Shown: positions 16,949-25,550 of the stretch, piece after piece
Position numbering within the stretch: the first letter of the stretch is position 1
Layout: the number at the start of each line of letters is the position of its first letter
Assembly (NCBI GenBank): GCA_025464095.1
Contig: JAODMF010000009.1
Span: forward strand, 1 to 40,882
Length of the DNA: 40,882 bases
Direction of reading: 5' to 3'
DNA from: Glaciihabitans sp.
Lineage (GTDB): Bacteria > Actinomycetota > Actinomycetes > Actinomycetales > Microbacteriaceae
Position numbers and translations under genes: made by a program
Notes under the pieces: model-generated
The model's input: only the letters and a program-made list of their open reading frames with translations
Database searches by the model: none
What the model was told of the DNA's origin: nothing

Positions 16949-17029
16949 GCATTCCTCCATGGGGTTGGTTTGTCGCTGCTACCAACGCAGGGTGACGATC
17001 CTGAATTCCCGGCCGAGTAGCGTGGCCGC

Positions 17030-17638
17030 ATGACCCCATTCGAGATCGCCGACTGGCGCCGGCGCGTGTTCGGGCTGTACGCGCGGGTCAGGGCATCCGC
17101 CGATCGCCGAGCGGCGCACGACCTGTGGCGACGGGAACGGGACGAGCTGTTCGCGCAGCATCCAGCGTCCCCGCTGCTCGCAGAAGACAGGGCACGGTTC
17201 ACGGGACTCGACACGAAGCCGTACGACGCCGACTGGCGCTTCGAGGTCGAGCTGATCCCCGGAGCGCCGGAGAAGCTCACCGTCGAAACCGGAACGGACG
17301 GCGTGGTCCCGTTCGAGAAGCTGGGCATCGCGGACATCCCCGGTGTCGGGGCACTCGACGTCTGGCGGCTGACCTCGTACGCCGGGGGAATCTTCGTTCC
17401 GGTCAAGGATGCGCTGGCCGGCAAACCGGGCGGGACCTACGGCGGCGGGCGCTACCTTCTCGACACCATCAAGGGTGCCGACCTGGGCCCGGGCCGCGCG
17501 CCGGAATCGCTCGTGCTCGACTTCAACTTCGCGTACAACCCCTCCTGCGCGTACGACCCGGCGTGGGCGTGCCCGCTCGCGCAGCGCGGCAACACTGTTG
17601 CCGTCGACATACCGGTTGGCGAGCGATACGCGGGGTAG
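17030..17638 (+). CDS. DUF1684 family protein
   Basis: A 202-residue member of the DUF1684 family. It starts with a helical segment rich in Arg and aromatic residues (EIADWRRRVFGLYARVR, LWRRERDELFAQHPASPL) and continues with the characteristic beta-rich part: GGTYGGGRYLLDTIKGADLG, then LDFNFAYNPSCAYDPAWACPLAQRGN with a Cys-x-Tyr-x3-Trp-x-Cys-Pro pattern. Function is unknown. There is no signal peptide. The ATG is the first in-frame start and no earlier start fits. It is monocistronic as far as can be seen. Confidence 0.85.
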   Translation: MTPFEIADWRRRVFGLYARVRASADRRAAHDLWRRERDELFAQHPASPLLAEDRARFTGLDTKPYDADWRFEVELIPGAPEKLTVETGTDGVVPFEKLGIADIPGVGALDVWRLTSYAGGIFVPVKDALAGKPGGTYGGGRYLLDTIKGADLGPGRAPESLVLDFNFAYNPSCAYDPAWACPLAQRGNTVAVDIPVGERYAG

Positions 17639-17674
17639 ACGGGGCCGAACGGATGCCGGCGAAACGCGGTCTGC

Positions 17675-17865
17675 TAGGGTAGAACCACTTGTGAGTCCAC
17701 CGTTGGATTCCCTGCGTCGTTGAACGCTTCCTCTTCTCGCCCCTCCCTCATTCGGAACGGGTTCGTAGATACTTTCTCCGGCGATCGATTGCGACCTCCG
17801 TCGCTCTCGCCAATTCGGCTGGACACCGCTTTGCTGTGCTCCCGCCTGCACCGAAAGAGACACCT
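17675..17865 (+). promoter_or_regulatory. Promoter-like TAGGGT and long leader of the DEAD-box helicase gene
   Basis: No gene lies in 17639-17865. TAGGGT at 17675-17680 resembles an actinobacterial -10, though no good -35 precedes it. Transcription from there would leave a leader of about 180 bases, with pyrimidine-rich stretches (17725-17755) and no convincing open frame. Long leaders are common for cold-shock type helicase mRNAs; a regulatory role here is only suggested. Confidence 0.3.
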
Positions 17866-19437
17866 TTGTCTGAAACATCATTCGGCACGCTCGGCGTGCC
17901 CGCACCGCTCGTCGCCGCACTGGCGGCGAACGGCATCACCGATCCGTTCCCCATCCAGGTCGACACGCTCCCCGACACCCTCGGCGGCCGTGACGTTCTC
18001 GGACGCGGCAAGACCGGTTCCGGTAAGACCCTCGCGTTCGGCATCCCGCTGGTCGCCCGCCTCGGTGGAAAGCTCGCCGGCGGCAACCGCCGTCCGGGTC
18101 GCCCGCTGGCACTGATCCTTGCGCCCACCCGTGAGCTCGCGACGCAGATCACCGCGGCCATCCAGCCGCTCGCCGACGTGTACGGGCTGAAGAGCACCAC
18201 GATCTTCGGCGGCGTCTCGCAGCAGCGCCAGGTCGCAGCGCTCAAGGCCGGCGTCGACATCGTCGTCGCCTGCCCCGGCCGTCTCGAAGACCTCATGAAG
18301 CAGGGCTTCGTGTCCCTCGACGCGGTCGAGATCTCGATCCTCGATGAGGCCGACCACATGGCTGACCTCGGGTTCCTGCCCGTCGTCACCCGCATCATGG
18401 ACAAGACGCCGCAGTCCGGCCAGCGCATGCTGTTCAGCGCCACGCTCGACAACGGCGTGGACAAGCTCGTTCGCCGCTACCTCCACAACGAGGTGCTGCA
18501 CTCCGTCGACGAGGCCAACTCGCCCGTCGCCGCGATGACGCACCACGTGTTCGAGGTGGAGGGCGTGGAAGCCAAGCGCCTGCTCGTCGAGAAGCTTGCC
18601 TCGGGAAGCGGCCGCCGCATCCTGTTCATGCGCACAAAGCACCACGCCAAGAAGCTGGCGCGCCAGTTGACGGATTCCGGGATCCCCGCCGTTGACCTGC
18701 ACGGCAACCTGTCGCAGGTGCAGCGTGATCGCAACCTCGCGGCGTTCTCAGCCGGTGACGTACGCGTGCTCGTCGCAACGGATGTCGCCGCGCGCGGCGT
18801 GCACGTTGACGACATCGAGCTGGTCATCCACGTCGACCCGCCGTCGGAGCACAAGGCCTACCTGCACCGCTCGGGCCGCACCGCCCGCGCCGGGGCCGAG
18901 GGTGACGTCGTCACGCTCGTGCTTCCGGAGCAGCGCAAGGACACCGCGGCACTGCTGCGCAAGGCCGCGATTTCGGTTGAGCCGCAGCGCGTCTCGGCCG
19001 CATCGGATGCGGTAGCCGCGCTGGTGGGGAACGTCGCCGCCTACGTGAAGCCATCACCCCGAGCAGCCGAACCGGTTCGCGGACAGTCGCAGGGCGGACG
19101 GTCGCAGGGCGCGAACGCGCAGCGCAAGCGCGCCAACCGCGACGGCGGTTTCGGTGGCGGCTCAGCGGGCCGCGACTCGCAGCCGCGTCGTGACCGTGCC
19201 GGCCGCCCGGCCGCTTCTGGTTCGGGTCGTCCGGCTTCGTCCGGTTCCGGTCGGACCGCGCAGGCCGGATCGGCATCCGGTCGCCCGGTCTCCGCGCACG
19301 GCGAGCGTCCCGCGCAGCAGCGCTCCACCGAGCAGGCGGCCCCCGCTCGCAAGCGCGGTGGCAACGGTCGCGCGCAGTCTGCCGGCGGCCCCATCCGCGT
19401 CGGCCAGGTAGTGCGGCCCAACCGCACCTCCCGCTAA
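17866..19437 (+). CDS. DEAD-box ATP-dependent RNA helicase with basic Gly/Ser-rich tail
   Basis: A 523-residue DEAD-box helicase with all core motifs: Q motif (FPIQ, Gln31), Walker A GRGKTGSGKT (46-55), PTRELATQ, DEAD (160-163), SAT (near 191), ATDVAARGVHVDDI and HRSGRTARAG (near 335). After about residue 390 comes a disordered tail rich in Arg, Gly, Ser and Gln (RGQSQGGRSQG, GGFGGGSAGRDSQPRRD) that ends in VGQVVRPNRTSR. Such tails bind RNA and help remodel structured RNA or ribosome precursors. The TTG at 17866 follows AAAGAGA by a normal distance; a GTG at 17836 is in frame but lacks a ribosome site. A strong hairpin follows the stop. Confidence 0.92.
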   Translation: MSETSFGTLGVPAPLVAALAANGITDPFPIQVDTLPDTLGGRDVLGRGKTGSGKTLAFGIPLVARLGGKLAGGNRRPGRPLALILAPTRELATQITAAIQPLADVYGLKSTTIFGGVSQQRQVAALKAGVDIVVACPGRLEDLMKQGFVSLDAVEISILDEADHMADLGFLPVVTRIMDKTPQSGQRMLFSATLDNGVDKLVRRYLHNEVLHSVDEANSPVAAMTHHVFEVEGVEAKRLLVEKLASGSGRRILFMRTKHHAKKLARQLTDSGIPAVDLHGNLSQVQRDRNLAAFSAGDVRVLVATDVAARGVHVDDIELVIHVDPPSEHKAYLHRSGRTARAGAEGDVVTLVLPEQRKDTAALLRKAAISVEPQRVSAASDAVAALVGNVAAYVKPSPRAAEPVRGQSQGGRSQGANAQRKRANRDGGFGGGSAGRDSQPRRDRAGRPAASGSGRPASSGSGRTAQAGSASGRPVSAHGERPAQQRSTEQAAPARKRGGNGRAQSAGGPIRVGQVVRPNRTSR

Positions 19438-19453
19438 CTCCCCCCTCCTCCTC

Positions 19454-19519
19454 AACACGAGTTGCCCACTTTTGCCGCTATGCGCGAACGCATAGCGACA
19501 AAAGTGGGCAATTCGTGTT
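19454..19519. terminator. Long inverted repeat between convergent genes, possible bidirectional terminator
   Basis: Two arms of 31 bases (19454-19484 and 19489-19519) with a four-base CGAA loop pair with one mismatch and one G-U. The outer stem contains TTGCCCACTTTTG, the inner stem CGCTATGCG. It lies directly between the helicase stop (19437) and the end of the minus-strand DUF4916 gene, whose stop codon is in the right arm. There is no run of T after the stem. The exact arms suggest a mobile or repeated palindromic element that also ends transcription. Confidence 0.6.
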
Positions 19520-20057
19520 AGAAGAGGCGGCCGACGGAGGCGAGCCCGGCGCGCAACAGCGCCCCGCGACCGCCCTCCATCTCCGCAGCGATGGCGTCGG
19601 ATGCCGCCTCGATCGGCGACATCCAGGTCAGTTCCAGCGCATCCTGCCGCGGCTCGCAGGTGCCGGTCACCGGCACGACGTAGGCGAGCGCGACGGCGTG
19701 CTGGCGCTCATCCGTGAACTGCGCGCCCGGAAAGGGAAAGTACTCGGCGACGGAGAATGGCACAGGGGATGCGGGCAGCTGGGGAAACGCCATCGGCCCG
19801 AGATCCTTCTCGAGGTGGCGATATAGCGCGTCCCGAAGCGTCTCGCCGAACAGGACCCGGCCCGACACGAGCGTGCGGGTGATGGCACCGGCAGCGTTGG
19901 CGCGCAACAGCACGCCGACCTCGGTCACCACGCCCAGCCCGTCGACGCGTACCGGCACAGCCTCCACATAGAGGAGCGGAAGGCGCGAGCGCACGTCCGC
20001 GAGCTCGTCATCAGACAGCCAGCCGGGATTGGGATCGGGGGTGCCAACGGAACTCAT
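19518..20057 (-). CDS. DUF4916 / Nudix-like protein with degenerate Nudix box
   Basis: A 179-residue protein of Nudix-like fold, matching what I know as DUF4916 in actinobacteria: N-terminal DPNPGWLSDDELADVRSRLP, then strands LLYVEAVPVRVD and GVLLRANAAGAITRTLVSGRV. At the Nudix box position it reads GRVLFGETLRDALYRHLEKDLG. The Gly and first Glu are kept, but the REUXEE part is RHLEKD, lacking the metal-binding Glu pair, so ordinary pyrophosphohydrolase activity is doubtful. It converges on the helicase gene through the hairpin at 19454-19519 and diverges from the esterase gene. Confidence 0.8.
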   Translation of the reverse strand: MSSVGTPDPNPGWLSDDELADVRSRLPLLYVEAVPVRVDGLGVVTEVGVLLRANAAGAITRTLVSGRVLFGETLRDALYRHLEKDLGPMAFPQLPASPVPFSVAEYFPFPGAQFTDERQHAVALAYVVPVTGTCEPRQDALELTWMSPIEAASDAIAAEMEGGRGALLRAGLASVGRLF

Positions 20058-20187
20058 CCTCCATTCTTACCCGACCGGTGTTACGGCGCCATGAAGCCGG
20101 GCCGCCGAAGGGGCGACGCCACCGCGCCGAGAGCCGAATCGCCTACGCTCGAATGGAAGCGATCACGTCGCCTTCGGAGAGGAACCG

Positions 20188-20823
20188 ATGCAGCTCGACC
20201 CGAAGGCCGTTCTCTGGTCCGCTCCCGAGCGTGAGCGCGCAGGACGCCCGCTGCTGGTTCTGCTTCACGGGTACGGTTCGCACGAGGGCGACCTGTTCGC
20301 GCTGTCGCCGCGGCTTCCGCTGGGACCGGTTATCGCATCCGTTCGAGCGCCGCTGGAGGAGTCCGGTGGGCACGCCTGGTTCTCGCGGCTGAACAACGTC
20401 GCCGGCGATCCGCGCATGGAAGACGTGGATGCCGCAGCCACGGCGGTACTGGACTGGCTGGACGACCAGCAGTACACCTCGGTCAGCCTGCTCGGGTTTT
20501 CGCAGGGCGCGGCAATCGCATTGCAGCTGCTGCGGCTCGCGCCATCCCGGTTCGTCGCGACGGTCGCGCTCGCGGGGTTCGTTGCCGCCGGCGAGCACCC
20601 GGGCGACGCGGAACTGCGGCGCGTCCGGCCGCCGGTGTTCTGGGGACGCGGCACCGCCGACGCGATGATCAGCGCCGACGCCGTCGAGCGAACGGATGCC
20701 TGGCTGCCGTCCCACGCGGATGCGACCATCCGAATCTACGAGGAGCTCGGGCACAGCATCTCGGTCGACGAGCTCGACGACTTCACGGAGTTCCTGCGCG
20801 ACCACTCCCAGCGGGGCAACTGA
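20188..20823 (+). CDS. Alpha/beta hydrolase, phospholipase/carboxylesterase family
   Basis: A 211-residue serine hydrolase of the carboxylesterase/phospholipase family. The nucleophile elbow is GFSQGAA (Ser near 111), the oxyanion region HGYGSHEGDL, the Asp is in GRGTADAMIS and the His in YEELGHSIS. There is no signal peptide. It is likely to act on short acyl esters; the substrate is unknown. The ATG has GGAGAGGAA upstream, and TACGCT at about 20143 could be its -10. It ends 25 bases before lhr and may be co-transcribed with it. Confidence 0.87.
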   Translation: MQLDPKAVLWSAPERERAGRPLLVLLHGYGSHEGDLFALSPRLPLGPVIASVRAPLEESGGHAWFSRLNNVAGDPRMEDVDAAATAVLDWLDDQQYTSVSLLGFSQGAAIALQLLRLAPSRFVATVALAGFVAAGEHPGDAELRRVRPPVFWGRGTADAMISADAVERTDAWLPSHADATIRIYEELGHSISVDELDDFTEFLRDHSQRGN

Positions 20824-20848
20824 CAGGGGTTCCGAGGAAGATGGAGGG

Positions 20849-23800
20849 ATGGCCTCCGTGCTCGACCGCTTCTCGCCCGCAACGCGGGAGTGGTTCACCG
20901 GCGCCTTTCCCGAGCCGACCCTCGCGCAGCTGGGCGCCTGGGAGGCGATCTCCGGCGGCGCAAACGCCCTGGTCGTGGCCCCTACCGGCTCCGGCAAGAC
21001 CCTGTCGGCCTTCCTCTGGTCGATCGACCGCCTGATCGGCGAGCCGGTGCCGGATGACCCGCGCCACCGCACTCGCGTGCTGTACATCTCCCCGCTCAAG
21101 GCGCTCGGCGTCGACGTCGAGCGCAACCTCCGGTCCCCGCTCGTCGGCGTGACGCAGACGGCGAAGCGCCTCGGGCTGGCCGCACCGACGGTGACCGTGG
21201 GGGTGCGGTCGGGAGACACGACGACCCAGGACCGGCGGATGCTGGCGCGCGTGCCCCCGGACATCCTGATCACGACACCGGAGTCGCTGTACCTGATGCT
21301 CACCTCGGCCGCCCGCGAGACGCTGGCCGGGATCGAGACGGTGATCGTGGACGAGATCCACGCGGTCGCGGCGACCAAGCGCGGCGCGCACCTGGCGGTG
21401 TCGCTGGAACGACTGGATGACCTGCTCGAGAACCCGGCGCAACGCATCGGCCTCTCGGCCACTGTTCGCCCGCGCGAAGAGGTCGCGCGCTTTCTCGGCG
21501 GACGCACGCCGGTCACGATCGTCGCCCCACCTACTGGCAAGCGTTTCGACCTCCAGGTGGTCGTGCCCGTCGACGACATGACCGAGTTGGGCACGGCGCC
21601 CGTGCTCGAGGGGTCCTCCGAGTCGGCACCGGCGCAGGGCTCGATCTGGCCGCATGTGGAGGAGAGGATCGTCGACCTGATTCTCCAGCACCGGTCGACT
21701 ATCGTCTTCGCGAACTCGCGGCGGCTGGCGGAGCGGCTGACCGGGCGGCTGAACGAGATTTATGACGAGCGGCTGGCGATGCTCGACGAGGAGCCGGTCG
21801 AGCTGGTGGACGTCGCGGCCGCAGGGGAATCGTCGGTGAGATTTCGACAAGCGCAATCCACGGAGGCAGCTCAATCCGGGGCAGCTCAATCTCGGGAGGC
21901 TCAATCTCCGGAGCCATTCCCCGCGCAGGCGGTCGGGCAGTCGGGCATTGTCGGCGGCAGCGCGGGCCTGCTGGCCCGTGCTCACCACGGCTCGGTGAGC
22001 AAAGACCAGCGCGCGATCATCGAGGATGACCTGAAGACCGGGCGCCTGCGCTGCGTCGTCGCGACCTCATCCCTCGAACTCGGCATCGACATGGGCGAGG
22101 TCGACCTGGTCGTGCAGGTGGAGTCGCCGCCGTCCGTCGCCAGCGGGCTGCAGCGCGTCGGCCGCGCGGGGCACCAGGTCGGTGAGATCTCGCGGGGCGT
22201 GCTCTTCCCGAAGCACCGCGCCGACCTGCTGCACACCGCCGTCGTGACCGAGCGGATGATGAGCGGCGAGATCGAGGCACTGGCGATTCCCAAGAACCCA
22301 CTGGACATCCTCGCGCAGCAGACGGTCGCGGCGGTCGCGCTCGGCCCGGTCAATATCGACGACTGGTACGACACCGTGCGGCGCAGTGCGCCATTCGCGA
22401 CCCTGCCGCGCAGTGCCTACTACGCCACCCTCGACCTTCTGAGCGGGCTGTACCCGAGCGACGAGTTCGCCGAACTGCGGCCGCGCATCATCTGGGACCG
22501 CGTCACCGGCGAGCTGACCGGGCGGCCCGGCGCGCAGCGCCTGGCCGTGACGAGCGGCGGCACTATCCCCGACCGCGGCCTGTTCGGCGTGTTCATGGTT
22601 GGCTCGACAGCCGCGAGCGGCTCGACAACCGGAGGCCGGGTTGGCGAGCTCGACGAAGAGATGGTCTACGAGTCGCGCGTCGGCGACGTCTTCGCCCTGG
22701 GCGCAACCAGCTGGCGCATCGAGGACATCACCCATGACCGCGTGCTCGTCTCCCCCGCCTTCGGCCAGCCCGGACGCGTGCCGTTCTGGAAGGGCGACGG
22801 ACTCGGTCGGCCGGCCGAACTCGGTCGCGCGATCGGTGCCTACACTCGGGACGTCTCGAATTCCTCTTTGGCCGAGGCCACATCCCGGGTCGCCGCCGGC
22901 GGCCTCGACCCGCGCGCGGTCACCAACCTCGTGACCTTCATCGAAGACCAGAAGGTCGCGACCGGGCACGTGCCGACCGATCGCACGCTGGTCGTCGAAC
23001 GGTTCCGCGACGAACTCGGGGACTGGCGGGTCATCCTGCACTCGCCGTATGGGATGCCGGTGCATGCACCGTGGGCGCTCGCCGTCACGGCGCGGGTGCG
23101 GGAACGATTCGGCTTCGACAATGCCGCGATCGCCGCCGACGACGGCATCATCGTGCGGCTGCCCGACACGGATGCCGATGCGCCCGGCGCCGACCTCTTC
23201 GCCTTCGAAGCGGACGAACTGCAGCAGATCATCACGGACGAGGTCGGCGGATCAGCCCTGTTCGCGGCGCGATTCCGGGAATGCGCGGCGCGCGCCCTCC
23301 TGCTGCCGCGCTACAACCCCGGCAAGCGGTCGCCACTCTGGCAGCAGCGGCAGCGGGCATCCCAGCTGCTCGAAGTCGCCCGCAAGTACCCCAGCTTCCC
23401 GATCGTGCTGGAGACCGTGCGCGAAGTGCTTCAGGATGTCTACGACCTCCCCGCCCTCATGCAGCTGACCAGCGAGCTCGCGGGTCGCCGCATCCGGATC
23501 GTCGAAACCGAGACCGAGTCGCCGTCGCCCTTCGCCCGCAGCCTGCTGTTCGGCTACGTCGCGGCTTTCATGTACGAGGGCGATTCGCCGCTTGCCGAGC
23601 GGCGGGCGGCCGCGCTGTCGCTCGACCCGACCCTGCTTGCGGAGTTGCTCGGCCGCGCAGAGCTGCGCGAACTGCTGGATGCCGCCGTCATCGAGAAGAC
23701 CGAGGCCGAACTGCAGCGGCTCGCTCCCGATCGCAGGGCGAAGGATGCGGAGGGTGTCGTCGACCTGCTGCGAGTGCTGGGGCCGCTGTCGGTGGCGGAG

Positions 23801-25546
23801 ATCGGGGAGCGAACGGTGATCGAGCCCGATGCCGGTCCGGCGATGGAGCACATCACCGCGTGGCTCACCGCCCTCGCCCGCTCGAACCGGGTGCTCCGCG
23901 CCCAGATCGCCGGCGAGGAGCGCTGGGCGGTGATCGAGGATGCAAGTCGGTTGCGCGACGCTCTCGGCGTTCCGCTGCCGATCGGCGTGCCCGCGGCTTT
24001 CGTCGAGCCCGTGGCGGATCCGGTCGGCGACCTGGTCAGCCGCTACGCGCGCACGCACGGGCCGTTCGCCGCGGCCGACGCTGCCGAGCGCTACGGGCTC
24101 GGCGTCGCGGTCGTGCTCGACTCCTTACGCCGGCTGGGCGCCGACCGTCGCGTCGTCGAGGGCGAGTTTCGGCCCGGCTCGACCGGCAGCGAGTGGGTGG
24201 ATGCCGAGATCCTCCGCCGCCTGCGCAGCCGGTCACTCGCCGCGCTGCGTTCGGAAGTGGAGCCGGTGTCCGCGGACACCCTCGCGCGGTTCCTGCCGAG
24301 CTGGCAGCATGTCGGCGGCAACCTCCGCGGGATCGACGGGGTGGCGCAGGTCATCGACCAGTTGAGCGGGGTGGCGTTGCCGGCATCCGCGTGGGAGACG
24401 CTGATCCTGCCCGCGCGGGTCGCCAACTACACGCCGGCCTGGCTCGACGAGCTGACGGTTACCGGCGAAGTGCTCTGGTCGGGAGCCGGGTCGCTGCCGG
24501 GCAGCGATGGCTGGGTCAGCCTGCACCTGGCCGAGACCGCGGGACTCACGCTGGCGACCGCTCCGGACGTCGAGACGACGGAACTCCAGCGGGAGATCCT
24601 GGTCACCCTCGCGGGCGGCGGCGCCTACTTCTTCCGGCAGCTGTCGACCGCCGTCGGGTCGATGGATGACAAGGAACTGACGACCGCGCTCTGGGACCTG
24701 GTCTGGGCCGGCCTCATCACGAACGACACCTTCGCGCCGCTGCGCTCCTACCTCGGCGGCAAGGCCGCGCCCAAACGCGCCCCGCGCACCCGCGCGTACC
24801 GCGGCCGCGCACGGCCGAGCACCGTGACGGCCGCGGGGCCGCCGAGCGTCGGCGGGCGCTGGTCGCTGCTGCCGCTGGCGGAGGGAGACACGACGGTGCG
24901 AGCGAAAGCGACCGCCGAGATGCTGCTCGAGCGGTACGGGGTGGTGACCCGCGGCTCCGTGGTGAGTGAGGGCATCCGGGGCGGGTTCGCCCTTGCGTAC
25001 AAGGTGCTCGCCAGCTTCGAGGAAACGGGTCGCGCACGTCGCGGCTACTTTGTCGCGGGGCTCGGTGGCGCGCAATTCGCAACCGGAGCGACCGTGGACC
25101 GGCTGCGCAACTTCACGAGGGACCCGGACAGCCGGGCCGATCCGGTTGCGATCACGCTCGCGGCGACGGATCCGGCGAACGCGTACGGTGCGGCGCTGCC
25201 GTGGCCGGGCCAGGAGCCGCTGGATGATTCCGCACCAGCCGAGATCGTGGCGACCCCGGCCAAGGGGCACAGGGCCGCGCGCAAGGCCGGCGCACTCGTC
25301 GTGCTCGTCGACGGGGCGCTCACGCTGTACGTCGAGCGCGGCGGCAAGACCGTGCTCACCTACACCGAAGACGAGAAACTGCTGTCCGTCGCAGCACAGT
25401 CGCTTGCCTCCACCGTGCGCGCGGGAATCGGCAGGATGCGCGTCGAGCGCGTGAATGGTGACTTCGCGATCGGCACCTCCCTCGGCAACGCGCTCGTCGA
25501 GGCAGGATTCGCGGCAACACCGCAGGGGCTTCGCCTGCGAAGCTAG
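20849..25546 (+). CDS. lhr: Lhr-type ATP-dependent DNA helicase (large helicase-related protein)
   Basis: A 1565-residue superfamily 2 helicase. Walker A is APTGSGKT (44-51), the DEIH box lies near 168, and motif SATVRPREEVARFLGG follows. The second RecA domain has LARAHHGSVSKDQR, TSSLELGIDMGEVDLVVQVESPPSVASGLQRVGRAGH, and GELDEEMVYESRVGDVFALG. The long C-terminal Lhr part (LPRYNPGKRSPLWQQRQRA onward) is complete. Actinobacterial Lhr is a 3'-5' translocase involved in DNA repair. Two low-complexity insertions are notable: about residues 330-360 (AQSTEAAQSGAAQSREAQSP, encoded by 15-base tandem repeats) and about 585-595 (GSTAASGSTTGG). The ATG at 20849 starts the conserved N-terminus. Confidence 0.94.
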   Translation: MASVLDRFSPATREWFTGAFPEPTLAQLGAWEAISGGANALVVAPTGSGKTLSAFLWSIDRLIGEPVPDDPRHRTRVLYISPLKALGVDVERNLRSPLVGVTQTAKRLGLAAPTVTVGVRSGDTTTQDRRMLARVPPDILITTPESLYLMLTSAARETLAGIETVIVDEIHAVAATKRGAHLAVSLERLDDLLENPAQRIGLSATVRPREEVARFLGGRTPVTIVAPPTGKRFDLQVVVPVDDMTELGTAPVLEGSSESAPAQGSIWPHVEERIVDLILQHRSTIVFANSRRLAERLTGRLNEIYDERLAMLDEEPVELVDVAAAGESSVRFRQAQSTEAAQSGAAQSREAQSPEPFPAQAVGQSGIVGGSAGLLARAHHGSVSKDQRAIIEDDLKTGRLRCVVATSSLELGIDMGEVDLVVQVESPPSVASGLQRVGRAGHQVGEISRGVLFPKHRADLLHTAVVTERMMSGEIEALAIPKNPLDILAQQTVAAVALGPVNIDDWYDTVRRSAPFATLPRSAYYATLDLLSGLYPSDEFAELRPRIIWDRVTGELTGRPGAQRLAVTSGGTIPDRGLFGVFMVGSTAASGSTTGGRVGELDEEMVYESRVGDVFALGATSWRIEDITHDRVLVSPAFGQPGRVPFWKGDGLGRPAELGRAIGAYTRDVSNSSLAEATSRVAAGGLDPRAVTNLVTFIEDQKVATGHVPTDRTLVVERFRDELGDWRVILHSPYGMPVHAPWALAVTARVRERFGFDNAAIAADDGIIVRLPDTDADAPGADLFAFEADELQQIITDEVGGSALFAARFRECAARALLLPRYNPGKRSPLWQQRQRASQLLEVARKYPSFPIVLETVREVLQDVYDLPALMQLTSELAGRRIRIVETETESPSPFARSLLFGYVAAFMYEGDSPLAERRAAALSLDPTLLAELLGRAELRELLDAAVIEKTEAELQRLAPDRRAKDAEGVVDLLRVLGPLSVAEIGERTVIEPDAGPAMEHITAWLTALARSNRVLRAQIAGEERWAVIEDASRLRDALGVPLPIGVPAAFVEPVADPVGDLVSRYARTHGPFAAADAAERYGLGVAVVLDSLRRLGADRRVVEGEFRPGSTGSEWVDAEILRRLRSRSLAALRSEVEPVSADTLARFLPSWQHVGGNLRGIDGVAQVIDQLSGVALPASAWETLILPARVANYTPAWLDELTVTGEVLWSGAGSLPGSDGWVSLHLAETAGLTLATAPDVETTELQREILVTLAGGGAYFFRQLSTAVGSMDDKELTTALWDLVWAGLITNDTFAPLRSYLGGKAAPKRAPRTRAYRGRARPSTVTAAGPPSVGGRWSLLPLAEGDTTVRAKATAEMLLERYGVVTRGSVVSEGIRGGFALAYKVLASFEETGRARRGYFVAGLGGAQFATGATVDRLRNFTRDPDSRADPVAITLAATDPANAYGAALPWPGQEPLDDSAPAEIVATPAKGHRAARKAGALVVLVDGALTLYVERGGKTVLTYTEDEKLLSVAAQSLASTVRAGIGRMRVERVNGDFAIGTSLGNALVEAGFAATPQGLRLRS
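21836..21915. repeat. Repeat-derived insertion inside lhr
   Basis: GAGATTTCGACAAGCGCAAT starts the segment (21839), followed by three copies of CTCAAT at 21870, 21885 and 21900, exactly 15 bases apart, within units resembling GGCAGCTCAATCC. The reading frame stays open and yields Ala-Gln-Ser triplets. The opening resembles TTTCGACAAGCTCAATC-type intergenic repeats I associate with Micrococcales; that resemblance is from memory, not from a search. Confidence 0.55.
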
Positions 25547-25550
25547 AACG

